The notes beneath the pieces were generated by a model. The model searched no databases. It saw only the letters and a program-made list of their open reading frames with translations, and had not been told where the DNA came from. The position numbers were made by a program, and so were the translations under genes. Below, piece by piece: positions 28,692 to 38,134 of a stretch of DNA of 64,000 bases. This DNA is from an uncultured Roseovarius sp. Its GTDB lineage: Bacteria; Pseudomonadota; Alphaproteobacteria; Rhodobacterales; Rhodobacteraceae. Location: assembly GCA_947496175.1 (NCBI GenBank), contig CANMBU010000003.1, forward strand, positions 650,334 through 714,333. The letters run 5' to 3'. Position 1 is the stretch's first letter. The number at the start of each line of letters is the position of its first letter.

Positions 28692-29690
28692 ATGCGCCCT
28701 GTTCAAGCTCCATTTCCCGTCACAAGACTACGCCGCACGCGTCAGAATGCAGCCATTCGTGCGTTGGTGGCTGAAACGACCCTGAGCGTGAATGACCTCA
28801 TCTGGCCATTGTTTGTCCGCGCAGGTGAAAATGTCGAAGAGCCGGTGCCATCGATGCCAGGCGTGATGCGCCGCAGTGTAGACAGACTCGTCGAGGTGGC
28901 AAAAGAAGCCGCAGACCTTGGTATCCCCGCAATCTGCATTTTTCCCTACACCGCCCTGGAAGAACGCACCGAGGATTGCGCCGGGGCCTGGGACCCTGAA
29001 AACCATGCAAACCGTGCTATTCGAGCGATCAAGGCGACAGTGCCTGAGCTTTTGATCATGACGGACGTGGCGCTGGATACGTATAACATCAATGGCCATG
29101 ACGGATTTGTCGTGAACGGCGAAATTGTGAATGACGAGACCAATGAAGCATTGGTCAAGATGGCATTATCGCAAGCCGAGGCAGGGGCTGACATCATCGG
29201 GCCTTCCGACATGATGGATGGCCGTATCGGGGCTATCCGGCAGGCGCTTGAAGCCGCTGGTCACCAGAAGACCATGATCCTCAGCTATGCTGCGAAATAT
29301 GCATCAGCGTTTTACGGTCCGTTTCGGGATGCCGTGGGGGCGTCTGCGGCTCTGACGGGGGACAAGAACACCTATCAGATCAACCCGGCCAATTCGGACG
29401 AAGCCATCAGATGCGTGGCCCGAGATCTGGCGGAAGGCGCGGATATGGTGATGGTCAAACCCGGCATGCCCTATCTGGACATGTGCAGACGCGTGAAAGA
29501 CGCGTTCGGCGCGCCCACCTATGCCTATCAGGTTTCGGGGGAATACGCGATGATCATGGCCGCCGCCCAAAATGGTTGGATCGACGAAGATCGCGCGATG
29601 ATGGAAAGCCTAACGGCATTCAAACGGGCTGGCTGTGATGGGGTTCTGAGTTACTTTGCCCCACGGGTGGCCCGCGCGCTGGCCGGCTGA
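28692..29690 (+). CDS. hemB: Porphobilinogen synthase (ALA dehydratase)
   Basis: 332-aa cytosolic enzyme condensing two 5-aminolevulinate molecules. The Schiff-base lysines lie in LSYAAKYASAFYGPFRDA and MVMVKPGMPYLDM. The zinc site of E. coli-type enzymes (DVCLCxYxxHGHC) reads DVALDTYNINGHDG here, with no Cys, so it should not need catalytic zinc; Asp-type sites with Mg or no metal are known in alphaproteobacteria. GGACAG precedes ATG. Monocistronic, followed by two hairpins. Confidence 0.97.
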   Translation: MRPVQAPFPVTRLRRTRQNAAIRALVAETTLSVNDLIWPLFVRAGENVEEPVPSMPGVMRRSVDRLVEVAKEAADLGIPAICIFPYTALEERTEDCAGAWDPENHANRAIRAIKATVPELLIMTDVALDTYNINGHDGFVVNGEIVNDETNEALVKMALSQAEAGADIIGPSDMMDGRIGAIRQALEAAGHQKTMILSYAAKYASAFYGPFRDAVGASAALTGDKNTYQINPANSDEAIRCVARDLAEGADMVMVKPGMPYLDMCRRVKDAFGAPTYAYQVSGEYAMIMAAAQNGWIDEDRAMMESLTAFKRAGCDGVLSYFAPRVARALAG

Positions 29691-29701
29691 TCAAAAATTA
29701 C

Positions 29702-29736
29702 AAGCAATATGTTGCTTTGCACCACAATCTGTGGTG
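29702..29736 (+). terminator. hemB: Tandem hairpins after hemB
   Basis: AAGCAA-TATG-TTGCTT (29702-29717) and CACCACA-ATC-TGTGGTG (29720-29736) are two perfect inverted repeats back to back, starting 12 bases after the hemB stop. Neither has a long T tract, so they could protect the 3' end or terminate weakly. Confidence 0.45.
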
Positions 29737-29828
29737 ACAGGCTGGCCTGACACCTCTATAGTATGTGTGACGGCATGCAAAAGGCCGGATTCGACAATGA
29801 CATACTCAGGCAACGAACAGGCAGTCCT

Positions 29829-30389
29829 ATGAGCAAACTTTCTCGGCGCAGCTTTACGCTGGGCGCACTGGCCGCATCTCCCCTTCTCGCCGCTTGTGGC
29901 AACGGCATTGGGAGCACAGGCGGACAAAAGATCGACGCGCGCGTCGATTCAACTTTGAACTTTCTCTACTCCACCTACCCCAACACGCAGGACCTTGCGA
30001 ATAAGTCCGTGGGCCAGTTGGTGATGCCTTTGATCACCGAAGGCGGCTTTATCTTTGGCGGCGGCTTTGGGCGAGGTGCACTTCGCGTTGGTGGCGCGAC
30101 TGTGGACTATTACTCGGCGGCAAAGGGAAGCGTTGGCCTTCAGGTCGGAGCACAGCAGTTTGCACACGTGCTGTTTTTCCTGACCGAAGATGCGTTGGCC
30201 GATTTCCGAAGCGCAACCGGTTGGGTCGCGGGCGCGGACATCGAGTATGTGTTTTCAAACCAGGGCGAAAACCTTCGTGCGGACACAACAACGGCGACAA
30301 GCCCGGTTGTTGCGGTGATCTTCGGACAATCCGGCGTCCTTGTTGGAGCATCCCTGGAAGGCACAAAATACACGCGCATCATCCCGTAA
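29829..30389 (+). CDS. SYLF/YSC84-type lipid-binding lipoprotein
   Basis: 186 aa. The N-terminus SRRSFTLGALAASPLLAACG combines a twin-arginine-like RR with a lipobox (LLAAC), so it is probably an exported lipoprotein. The remainder shows SYLF features: GQLVMPLITEGGFIFGGGFGRGALRVGG, VDYYSAAKGSVGLQVGAQ and a closing GVLVGASLEGTKYTRI. SYLF domains bind phosphoinositides or lipids in eukaryotes; bacterial function is unclear. ATG 29829 is chosen to place the signal sequence at the N-terminus. Confidence 0.85.
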   Translation: MSKLSRRSFTLGALAASPLLAACGNGIGSTGGQKIDARVDSTLNFLYSTYPNTQDLANKSVGQLVMPLITEGGFIFGGGFGRGALRVGGATVDYYSAAKGSVGLQVGAQQFAHVLFFLTEDALADFRSATGWVAGADIEYVFSNQGENLRADTTTATSPVVAVIFGQSGVLVGASLEGTKYTRIIP

Positions 30390-30408
30390 GGCGCTGATTT
30401 ATATTTAG

Positions 30409-30437
30409 AAAGGCGAGGCTTAGCCCTCGCCTTTTTT
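30409..30437. terminator. Bidirectional rho-independent terminator
   Basis: AAAGGCGAGG-CTTAGC-CCTCGCCTTTTTT: a ten-base stem, six-base loop and six Ts on the plus strand, with As giving a T run on the minus strand. It lies between the convergent SYLF gene and usg. Confidence 0.88.
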
Positions 30438-30448
30438 CGTGCCGCCCT

Positions 30449-30718
30449 TCAGTGCAACCGAAATTCACCCGTCACGTGCCGCCACTCACCTGGGCTGATC
30501 AGTTTGCGATGCGTAAATTTCACGGAATGCAGTGGACCTTCGATTTCATCGTGCCAGAACTCGATGAACTTGAACAGGTTGGGATGATCCGGAGCAGTGT
30601 CGTAATCTTGCCAGATAAACGTGTTCAGGACATGGGCGTAATCCGGCATGTGATAAAACATCTCTGCTGTTGTTAGCCCGTACCCTTTTAGCATCATTTC
30701 GGTTTCAGACATGGTCAT
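30449..30718 (-). CDS. usg: Usg family protein
   Basis: 89-aa soluble protein of unknown function, named after the Caulobacter gene upstream of trpF. MLKGYGLTTAEMFYHMPDYAHVLNTFIWQDYD and LHSVKFTHRKLISPGEWRHV cover nearly the whole family consensus as I remember it. Here it stands alone between the SYLF gene and gyrA. ATG 30718 or 30712 are both possible. Confidence 0.85.
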   Translation of the reverse strand: MTMSETEMMLKGYGLTTAEMFYHMPDYAHVLNTFIWQDYDTAPDHPNLFKFIEFWHDEIEGPLHSVKFTHRKLISPGEWRHVTGEFRLH

Positions 30719-30869
30719 GGCTCACCTCATTACTTGTTTTCGTTGCACCCCGCCTCAATATGTTGCCATGAAAAAATTACTTTTCAACAAAAACAACGTG
30801 TTATCACCTCACCGAGCTGGCTGCTAAACAAGGGGACTCACAGGGATTGCGCCCTATATCCTGCCTCTG

Positions 30870-30890
30870 ATATAGTTTTGGTAACTATAT
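30870..30890. promoter_or_regulatory. gyrA: AT-rich palindrome in the gyrA promoter region
   Basis: ATATAGTT-TTGGT-AACTATAT has perfect eight-base arms and ends 31 bases before the proposed gyrA start. It may be an operator, or part of the promoter or 5' leader of gyrA. The binding protein is unknown. Confidence 0.45.
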
Positions 30891-30921
30891 ATAGATGCAG
30901 CGCGACAAGGCGAAACACCAC

Positions 30922-33666
30922 GTGAACGACACGCCAGAAACCCCTGAAAATAAAGACGAAATGCCACCTGAACGGCCACCTTATGACGGGCCTTCTGTGT
31001 CAATCACCGATGAGATGAAGACGTCTTATCTCGATTACGCCATGTCCGTGATCGTCAGCCGTGCCATTCCTGACCTTCGTGACGGTTTGAAACCGGTTCA
31101 CCGGCGCATTCTTTACGCCATGCACGAGACCGGAAACACGCATGACAAAGCGTATCGAAAGTCCGCGCGCCCGGTGGGCGACGTCATGGGTAAGTATCAC
31201 CCGCACGGCGACAGCGCGATCTATGACGCTCTTGTCCGTATGGCGCAGGATTTTTCGATGTCCCTGCCCTTGCTCGACGGGCAAGGCAACTTTGGCTCAA
31301 TGGATGGCGATAACCCGGCGGCGATGCGCTACACCGAAGTGCGCATGGACAAGCCCGCCGCGTCGCTTTTGGCAGATATCGAAAAAGATACGGTTAACTT
31401 TCAGGACAATTACGACGGCAAGGATCAGGAGCCATCTGTCCTGCCTGCGCGCTTCCCTAACATGCTGGTTAACGGCGCAGGCGGTATTGCTGTTGGTATG
31501 GCCACGAACATCCCGCCGCACAACCTTGGTGAAGTGGTGGACGCCACGCTGGCGCTCATTGAGAACCCGGATATGAGTTCTGAACAGTTGATTGAGTTTG
31601 TGCCTGGCCCGGACTTCCCCACAGGCGGCATCATGCTGGGTCGCTCAGGCGCGCGCAAAGCCTATATCGAAGGGCGTGGGAGCGTTATTATCCGCTCCAA
31701 GACGCGTGTCGAAGAGATTAGGAAAGATCGGTATGCCATTGTAATTGATGAGATTCCTTATCAGGTCAATAAGGCGGCGATGATTGAAAAAATCGCCGAA
31801 ACCGTGCGCGACAAAAAGATCGAAGGCATCAGACATGTGCAGGACGAATCCGACCGGCATGGTGTGCGTGTGGTGGTTGAACTCAAACGCGATGCAACTG
31901 CCGAAGTGGTTCTCAATCAGTTGTTCCGCTTCACGCCGATGCAGACGCATTTCGGCTGCAACATGTTGGCCTTGAATGGTGGTCGGCCAGAGCAGTTGAC
32001 ACTTTATGGCTTCCTCTCTGCCTTTATCAGCTTCCGCGAAGAGGTTGTGGCCCGCCGCACCGCATTTGACCTGCGAAAAGCACGTGAGCGCAGCCACGTC
32101 CTTTGCGGTCTGGCTGTAGCCGTCAGCAACGTGGATGAGGTCGTGGCCACGATCCGCAGTTCGGCTGATGCCGCTGAGGCGCGCCAAAAGCTGATGGAAC
32201 GCCGTTGGCCGGCGCAAGACATTCTGGAATACATCGCACTGATTGATGATCCAACTCATACGGCAAATGACGACGGGACGTATAATCTCAGCGAAACACA
32301 GGCCCGTGCCATCCTGGATCTGCGACTGCAGCGTCTGACGCAGATCGGCGTGAAAGAAGTCACCGATGAGCTGCAGGAGTTGGCCGGTAAGATCAAGGAA
32401 TACCTTGCTATTTTGGCCAGCCGAGAGCGGATCATGGAGATCATCTCGGACGAGCTCAAAGAGGTAAAAGAGCAATTTGCCGTCCCACGCCGCACCGAAA
32501 TTGTCGACTGGTCTGGCGATATGGAGGACGAAGACCTCATTGAGCGTGAAGACATGGTCGTGACGGTGACGTCCGGCGGCTACATCAAGCGCACCGCGCT
32601 CGCCGATTTCCGGGCGCAAAAGCGCGGCGGCAAGGGCGTGTCCGGCATGCAGACCAAAGAAGAGGATGTGATCACCACCCTCTTTGTGGCCAACACCCAC
32701 ACGCAGCTTTTGTTCTTCACCACCGATGGCATGGTCTACAAGCTCAAAACCTGGCGGCTGCCCTTGGGCGGACGGACGGCAAAGGGCAAGGCGATAGTGA
32801 ATATTCTGCCGATCCCGCCAAGCGTGAGTATTGCAGCCATCATGCCCGTCGATGTGCCCGAAGAGGAATGGAACGACCTTCAGATCTTCTTTGCGACCTC
32901 CGCAGGCGATGTCCGCCGCAATGCGCTCAGCGATTTCACTAACGTTAAGTCCAATGGCAAGATCGCCATGAAGCTGCCTGACGAGGCCACACGTCTGGTG
33001 AATGCACGCATTTGTTCCCAAGACGATGATGTGATGCTGGTGACCAATTCGGGCCGTGCCATACGCTTCCCGACAACCGAGGTGCGCGTGTTCAAAGGAC
33101 GCGACTCCACTGGCGTTCGGGGTATCAGACTTCAAGGCGATGACGAGGTTGTCTCGATGTCGGTCATCCGACATTTCAAGGCCGATACCGATGAACGCGC
33201 CGCCTACCTCAAGATGCGCCGCGCGTTGGCTGGCGCGTCTGAAGAAGAGGCTGTAAGCGACGAAGAAGGCAACGAAAATGCCTCGATCAGTCAGGAACGA
33301 TTTGAAGAGATGCAAGCCGCCGAGAACCTGATCCTGACGATCACCGAGCAAGGCGCGGGCAAGCTAAGTTCCAGCCATGACTACCCGGTGCGCGGACGCG
33401 GCGGTATGGGCGTTCAGGCGATGGACAAGGCCATGCGCGCTGGCGCACTTGTGGCGTCCTTCCCCGTCGAGATGGAGGACCAGATCATGCTGGCCACATC
33501 TCGCGGACAGTCCATCCGCGTGCCGGTTGAGGGCATTTCCTTCCGCTCGAGAAGTGCTGGAGGGGTGAAGGTGTTTGACACCGGCAAGGGTGAACAGGTG
33601 GTCAGTGTCGCCTGGATTGCAGAGACCGGAGATGAGGACGAAACCGAGGAACAGCCGGTCGAATAA
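30922..33666 (+). CDS. gyrA: DNA gyrase subunit A
   Basis: 914-aa type II topoisomerase subunit that introduces negative supercoils with GyrB. The catalytic Tyr lies in [10 protein letters not shown] (Y137). HGDSAIYDA retains Ser98 and Asp102, equivalent to E. coli Ser83 and Asp87, so no quinolone-resistance change is seen. The GyrA box is QKRGGKG. Within the C-terminal pinwheel an acidic insert ([20 protein letters not shown]) interrupts the blades. GTG 30922 is preceded by AAGGCGA; ATG 30895 in the ORF track lacks a ribosome site. Confidence 0.96.
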   Translation: MNDTPETPENKDEMPPERPPYDGPSVSITDEMKTSYLDYAMSVIVSRAIPDLRDGLKPVHRRILYAMHETGNTHDKAYRKSARPVGDVMGKYHPHGDSAIYDALVRMAQDFSMSLPLLDGQGNFGSMDGDNPAAMRYTEVRMDKPAASLLADIEKDTVNFQDNYDGKDQEPSVLPARFPNMLVNGAGGIAVGMATNIPPHNLGEVVDATLALIENPDMSSEQLIEFVPGPDFPTGGIMLGRSGARKAYIEGRGSVIIRSKTRVEEIRKDRYAIVIDEIPYQVNKAAMIEKIAETVRDKKIEGIRHVQDESDRHGVRVVVELKRDATAEVVLNQLFRFTPMQTHFGCNMLALNGGRPEQLTLYGFLSAFISFREEVVARRTAFDLRKARERSHVLCGLAVAVSNVDEVVATIRSSADAAEARQKLMERRWPAQDILEYIALIDDPTHTANDDGTYNLSETQARAILDLRLQRLTQIGVKEVTDELQELAGKIKEYLAILASRERIMEIISDELKEVKEQFAVPRRTEIVDWSGDMEDEDLIEREDMVVTVTSGGYIKRTALADFRAQKRGGKGVSGMQTKEEDVITTLFVANTHTQLLFFTTDGMVYKLKTWRLPLGGRTAKGKAIVNILPIPPSVSIAAIMPVDVPEEEWNDLQIFFATSAGDVRRNALSDFTNVKSNGKIAMKLPDEATRLVNARICSQDDDVMLVTNSGRAIRFPTTEVRVFKGRDSTGVRGIRLQGDDEVVSMSVIRHFKADTDERAAYLKMRRALAGASEEEAVSDEEGNENASISQERFEEMQAAENLILTITEQGAGKLSSSHDYPVRGRGGMGVQAMDKAMRAGALVASFPVEMEDQIMLATSRGQSIRVPVEGISFRSRSAGGVKVFDTGKGEQVVSVAWIAETGDEDETEEQPVE

Positions 33667-33789
33667 CCTCTTCAAATTCACAGGATTTGCCAAGGTTTGG
33701 GTCCATTTGTGCCGCAATGGTTAATCATTCTGCTTCCCTGTAGGGGATGTGGCGCCTTTGGGCGTTGCTAAGAACGGAAACCAGATCGC

Positions 33790-34512
33790 GTGACGCCACG
33801 AACGCAAACATGGCTGGACCATACTGGTCTGAACCTGATCCGCATTGTTGTCGGGTCCTATTTTGTTGCGATCTCAATGGGATTGATTTCCGGGTTTGAA
33901 CCCACAGCGTTGTTCATCGTCTATTCCAATCCGGTGTTGGCCGATCTCCTGGGCACAATGGTGCTTTTTTCGCTCACCGTGATCTACATGACGGGTTGGC
34001 AACTCAGGCTGAGCTGCCTGGCTCTGGCGCTTTTCGTTTTATCGTCGAGTTTGGTGCAGAATTTCCTTTTGTCCCAAGCTGGCACGATCAGTGATTTCTG
34101 GCGGGATCTGACCATGGTGTGCGCGGTGCTGCTGTCCTATTCCAGTTTGCGTCGGTCAGAGATTCGCAAAGCGGCGCTCATTGGAAGGCACCGAATTGCA
34201 GGGCCGCGGCGCCTTGGTCACAAAATCGTGCCGCGCAGAGTGACGCTTGACGATACTGCACGCGCAACATCACGCCCGATGCAGGACATCCCCATGCTGA
34301 TGGCCGCCCCCTCTGATATGCCGCGCCCCGAAGTGGAAGATGCCAGGACAGCCGTGCCGGAAGCCTTTGATCTTAAGGCCGTGCAGTTCGAAACAACCCG
34401 GAAGCCGGACTCGGAAGACGATCTGACCAACGCACCAGGAAAGCTGGATCTCTTGTCAGATGGCGATCCAGAAAAGAACAAAGAGCAAGAGAACATTTTT
34501 ACCGTTCTCTAA
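33790..34512 (+). CDS. Membrane protein with disordered acidic tail, unknown
   Basis: 240 aa from a GTG start. The first 120 residues hold about four hydrophobic segments (IRIVVGSYFVAISMGLISGF, LLGTMVLFSLTVIYMTGW, LSCLALALFVLSSSLVQNF), somewhat like DoxX-type proteins. The remainder is polar, with a basic stretch and then an acidic Pro/Asp/Glu-rich tail. It precedes the glycan-initiation genes by 46 bases, so a role there is possible but unproven. Confidence 0.65.
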   Translation: MTPRTQTWLDHTGLNLIRIVVGSYFVAISMGLISGFEPTALFIVYSNPVLADLLGTMVLFSLTVIYMTGWQLRLSCLALALFVLSSSLVQNFLLSQAGTISDFWRDLTMVCAVLLSYSSLRRSEIRKAALIGRHRIAGPRRLGHKIVPRRVTLDDTARATSRPMQDIPMLMAAPSDMPRPEVEDARTAVPEAFDLKAVQFETTRKPDSEDDLTNAPGKLDLLSDGDPEKNKEQENIFTVL

Positions 34513-34558
34513 AGGTGTGAATTCAAAAAAATGCCGGGCCTGTATAGACGTGAGGTAA

Positions 34559-35428
34559 GTGAAACCCTTTCGGCGTAACGAGATTGAAACCAATTTGGAT
34601 CAAATAAGTCGCATATTGATTACCGGGTCCAGTGGACGTTTGGGGCGGCTTCTTCGCGCCGCGACAAGGATATCGGGATGTGCCGGGTTTGAAATCCTGT
34701 TTCAATCCCGCGGGCATGACAGTGATTTACGCTGGTCGCCCGGTGATCCGTTTGACCTGCTCCCAAAATGCGACATGGTCGTCGCGCTTTGGGGGCGCAC
34801 AGATGGAGATGAGCGCACCTTGGCACAGAATTCCGAACTGGCTGACTTAAGTCGCGAAGTGGCGCGTCACTGCGGCGCGCATCGCGTGGTACACATGTCA
34901 TCAGCCGCCGTCTACGGCCCGGGTCAGAACTTGACGGAAGAGGCCCCTATGACACCTGCAAACGCCTACGGTGCAGCGAAATGTGCGATGGAGACGCGGG
35001 TTTCAGAAACTGCGAAGAAAGATGATCCTCAGGACATTATCCTGCGTCTGGCAAATGTCGTGGGGGCCGATAGTCTTGCCCCGGCATTAATGGGCGACGC
35101 ACCGGTTTACTTAGACCGGTTTGACGACGGCTTGGGCCCGCAACGCAGTTATCTGGCGGCGGGGGATTTGTTGCAACTTGTCTTGCGGTTGACGAAGGCT
35201 GAAAGCGTTCCAAAGATTCTGAACGTGGCCTCGGCTGCCTCAGTCGGCATGGAAGAGGTGTCCAAAGCCGCAGGGAAAGACATTGTCTGGCGCCCTGCTC
35301 CAGAGACTGCAGTCCAAAATGTTACACTTGATATCTCGAAGTTGATTGGATCATTTCCAGACCTTCCAAGGCAGGAAACGGCTGATGCGCTCATCGCGGA
35401 CTGGCGTGCCTTAGAGGTCGCCTTATGA
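34559..35428 (+). CDS. NAD-dependent epimerase/dehydratase
   Basis: 289 aa from a GTG start. ISRILITGSSGRLGRLLRA is the NAD-binding loop, and the catalytic residues appear as HMSSAAVYGP and NAYGAAKCAMET (YxxxK). A 4-base overlap with the following sugar transferase gene (ATGA) links it to building or modifying the sugar of a surface glycan. The exact sugar is not predictable. Confidence 0.8.
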   Translation: MKPFRRNEIETNLDQISRILITGSSGRLGRLLRAATRISGCAGFEILFQSRGHDSDLRWSPGDPFDLLPKCDMVVALWGRTDGDERTLAQNSELADLSREVARHCGAHRVVHMSSAAVYGPGQNLTEEAPMTPANAYGAAKCAMETRVSETAKKDDPQDIILRLANVVGADSLAPALMGDAPVYLDRFDDGLGPQRSYLAAGDLLQLVLRLTKAESVPKILNVASAASVGMEEVSKAAGKDIVWRPAPETAVQNVTLDISKLIGSFPDLPRQETADALIADWRALEVAL

Positions 35429-36084
35429 GTTTTTCAAAACGCTGCGTGGATGTATGTTTGTCGCTCGTGCTGGGCGCGATCCTTGTTCTACCAGGCATGC
35501 TGATTGCGTTTGCTATACTTCTTCTGGATGGAAAACCTGTGTTCTATCAGTCAGAACGTATGAAGACGCATGATCAGGGCTTCACCCTGTGGAAGTTTCG
35601 GACAATGCGCGAAGGCACGGCAGACAACTCAGTAACGGCTGGCTACAAATCCGACCGTGTCACAAGGCTCGGTAGCGTCCTGAGGCGAACGCGGCTGGAC
35701 GAAATTCCTCAGATTTTCAACATCTTGCGCGGTGACATGAGTTTTGTTGGCCCGCGCCCACCGCTCAGGCGTTTCGTAAATATGCGCCCTGAGCTTTACA
35801 AAGACGTGCTGCGTGTGCGCCCCGGTGTCACGGGCTTTGCCACGCTGTTTTTTCACGAAACGGAGGAGCGCTTGCTCAGACAATGCCGCACGTCTCGGCA
35901 GGCGGATGCGATTTACATACATCAATGCATCCCGGCCAAAGCGCGGCTTGATCTTTATTGGGCTGAAAACGGTTCGACTTGGCGCGACATGGTTTTGCTT
36001 TGGATGACGTTTGCACATGTGGGCTGTCGCGAGCCGGGCAAGCAAATGCTCGCAAAATCAACCCGAGCGATCAGAACCTGGTGA
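35425..36084 (+). CDS. Undecaprenyl-phosphate sugar-1-phosphate transferase (PglC/WcaJ-like)
   Basis: 219-aa small-form initiating phosphoglycosyl transferase. It has one N-terminal membrane hairpin (VDVCLSLVLGAILVLPGMLIAFAILLL), the conserved FTLWKFRTM, the Asp-Glu catalytic pair in RRTRLDEIPQIFNIL, and GDMSFVGPRPPL. It transfers a sugar phosphate to undecaprenyl phosphate, the first step of exopolysaccharide, O-antigen or glycoprotein glycan synthesis. The C-terminal part is longer than PglC. Confidence 0.92.
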   Translation: MSFSKRCVDVCLSLVLGAILVLPGMLIAFAILLLDGKPVFYQSERMKTHDQGFTLWKFRTMREGTADNSVTAGYKSDRVTRLGSVLRRTRLDEIPQIFNILRGDMSFVGPRPPLRRFVNMRPELYKDVLRVRPGVTGFATLFFHETEERLLRQCRTSRQADAIYIHQCIPAKARLDLYWAENGSTWRDMVLLWMTFAHVGCREPGKQMLAKSTRAIRTW

Positions 36085-36234
36085 ATTCATGGCCTGAGTG
36101 AGGTTAATACCTTGCGAAGCATGGAAAGGCGAACCTATGTATCGACCAGCCGAGCGACACGAAAGTCGCCAATTGGCTTTGCTGGAACGACATTGCTTTG
36201 GGCGATACCGGGCGGTGTATATTTGGGTAAAGGT

Positions 36235-38130
36235 ATGTCGAAGACACTTTTTGATTACGCGAGCTCTCTGACGCAGGCGCAAAAGCGGCTCATCACCTTT
36301 GCCCTTGATCTCAGCCTGATCCCTTTCGCACTCTTCTTTGCCGCCTGGATCCTGTGGGGCGCGGCTGCCCTGAGCATGCCGCAAGACAACCTTCTGGCGA
36401 CACTGGCCGTTCTTATGCCGGTTGGGGCTTTGCTTATCTTTGCCCTCGGTCTGCACAAGACCAAACTCAATGCCTATCACGTACAAGGTGTGGTCGAGAC
36501 AGCACTTGTGGCCACGTCTCTGACCGGTGCCGGCGTTGCACTCAGCCTTGTCATGCCGCATCTTGCCCTGCCGATGGCCGCCTATGTGATGACAGGCATG
36601 GTCTTTTTGATCCTCGCGGTCAGTGCGCGGCTTGCTCTGCGCCGCGTCCTTCTTGCAATCTCGCGTCAAGGCACATCGCGGCTTCCCATTCTCATTTACG
36701 GGGCAGGTCAAACCGGCCAGCAGCTTGCGGCGGCTCTCAGCGTGGACGACACGGTAGAGCCCGTCGCCTTTATTGATGAGGACCGTCGCATCCAGGGCCT
36801 GACTGTTGCCGGGCTTCGGGTCTATCCGGCGAGCGCGCTGCAAAGTCTGGTGAACCGATTTGAGATCAAGCGTGTCGTGCTTGCGATGCCACAGCTCAAA
36901 CCTGCAGATCAGTCGGCCATCACCATGCGCATTGCCGAGACCGGATGCGAAGTACACGCCCTGCCCTCCTTTGCCGACCTGATCACCAAATCAAGTGTGG
37001 CTCCATCGGATGTCAAACCCGTGGACATCAACGAACTTTTGGGGCGCGCACGCCTGGAAGACGATCTGCCGGGAGTCAGTGAGACCTATCAGAACCGCAA
37101 TATTCTTGTGACCGGGGCCGGCGGGTCAATCGGCTCAGAGCTTTGTCGCCAGCTGATCAAGTGGAAGCCCAAATCGCTGATCCTGTTTGATCACAGTGAG
37201 TTGGCCTTGTTTGACATTCATCGCGAGCTGCAAAAACTGGATACCGACACACAGATTGTCCCGGTACTGGGCAGTGTGGTGGAAAGCGAGCTGGTCCGCA
37301 TCGCCCTGCGCAAATATCAGGTGAACATCGTGTTGCATGCTGCAGCCTATAAACACGTCCCACTGGTTGAGGAAAACGCGCTAGAAGGTATTCGCAACAA
37401 TGTCTTTGGCACCAAGGCTGTCGCCGAAGCCTCGCGCGCAGAAGGGGTTGAGCGTTTTATTCTGGTCTCGACCGACAAGGCCGTGCGGCCGTCCTCAATC
37501 ATGGGGGCATCCAAACGCTTTGCCGAAATGGTGGTGCAGGATCTGGCGACCCGGTCCACAACCACGCGATTTTCTATGGTACGCTTCGGCAACGTGATGG
37601 GATCCTCCGGATCGGTTATTCCGCTTTTCCAGGAACAAATTGCACGTGGCGGACCGGTGACGTTGACGGATATGGATGTCACACGCTTTTTCATGACCAT
37701 CCCCGAGGCCGTCAGCCTTGTTCTTTTGGCCGGCTCCTTTGCCCGCGGCGGTGATGTCTTTGTGCTGGATATGGGCGAACCGGTTCTGATCCGCGATCTG
37801 GCTGAGAAAATGATCGAGAACGCCGGGTATTCCGTTCGAAATGACACCAATCCCAATGGCGATATTGCCATTCAGGTGACAGGCTTGCGCCCCGGTGAGA
37901 AGCTGCACGAAGAGCTGTTGATTGGCTCAGATATGCTCACCACGCCGCATGCCAAAATCCTGCGCGCGCAAGAAGCGCATTTGTCAGAGATCGAAATGGC
38001 CAATGCGTTGCAGGCCTTGTGGCAAGCGATTGATACGCGCAGTCCTGATTTGCTTCAGAAAACCCTGCGCACATGGATCGAAAAGCAGAACGGTCTGATT
38101 GGCGAGGCCTGGCAGACGGTCAACGAATAA
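36235..38130 (+). CDS. Membrane-bound nucleotide-sugar 4,6-dehydratase (PglF/WbpM-like)
   Basis: About 631 aa. Four N-terminal hydrophobic helices (LITFALDLSLIPFALFFAAWIL and following) precede a CoA-binding-like Rossmann domain (LPILIYGAGQTGQQLAAAL) and the SDR domain starting NILVTGAGGSIGSELCRQL, with HAAAYKHVPLVEEN and FILVSTDKAVRPSSIMGASK (the family's Met-x-x-Lys variant). Such enzymes act on UDP-GlcNAc for bacillosamine-type or QuiNAc sugars. ATG 36235 gives the usual length; the ORF-track TTG at 36112 is unlikely. It ends four bases from convergent uup. Confidence 0.92.
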   Translation: MSKTLFDYASSLTQAQKRLITFALDLSLIPFALFFAAWILWGAAALSMPQDNLLATLAVLMPVGALLIFALGLHKTKLNAYHVQGVVETALVATSLTGAGVALSLVMPHLALPMAAYVMTGMVFLILAVSARLALRRVLLAISRQGTSRLPILIYGAGQTGQQLAAALSVDDTVEPVAFIDEDRRIQGLTVAGLRVYPASALQSLVNRFEIKRVVLAMPQLKPADQSAITMRIAETGCEVHALPSFADLITKSSVAPSDVKPVDINELLGRARLEDDLPGVSETYQNRNILVTGAGGSIGSELCRQLIKWKPKSLILFDHSELALFDIHRELQKLDTDTQIVPVLGSVVESELVRIALRKYQVNIVLHAAAYKHVPLVEENALEGIRNNVFGTKAVAEASRAEGVERFILVSTDKAVRPSSIMGASKRFAEMVVQDLATRSTTTRFSMVRFGNVMGSSGSVIPLFQEQIARGGPVTLTDMDVTRFFMTIPEAVSLVLLAGSFARGGDVFVLDMGEPVLIRDLAEKMIENAGYSVRNDTNPNGDIAIQVTGLRPGEKLHEELLIGSDMLTTPHAKILRAQEAHLSEIEMANALQALWQAIDTRSPDLLQKTLRTWIEKQNGLIGEAWQTVNE

Positions 38131-38134
38131 GCGG

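Noticed and set aside
31645-33351. 568-aa minus-strand ORF opposite gyrA
   Set aside because: Long only because high third-position GC suppresses stops on the opposite strand; His/Gln-rich shadow with no motif.
36058-36957. 299-aa minus-strand ORF opposite the membrane dehydratase
   Set aside because: Antisense shadow of a gene with unmistakable motifs.
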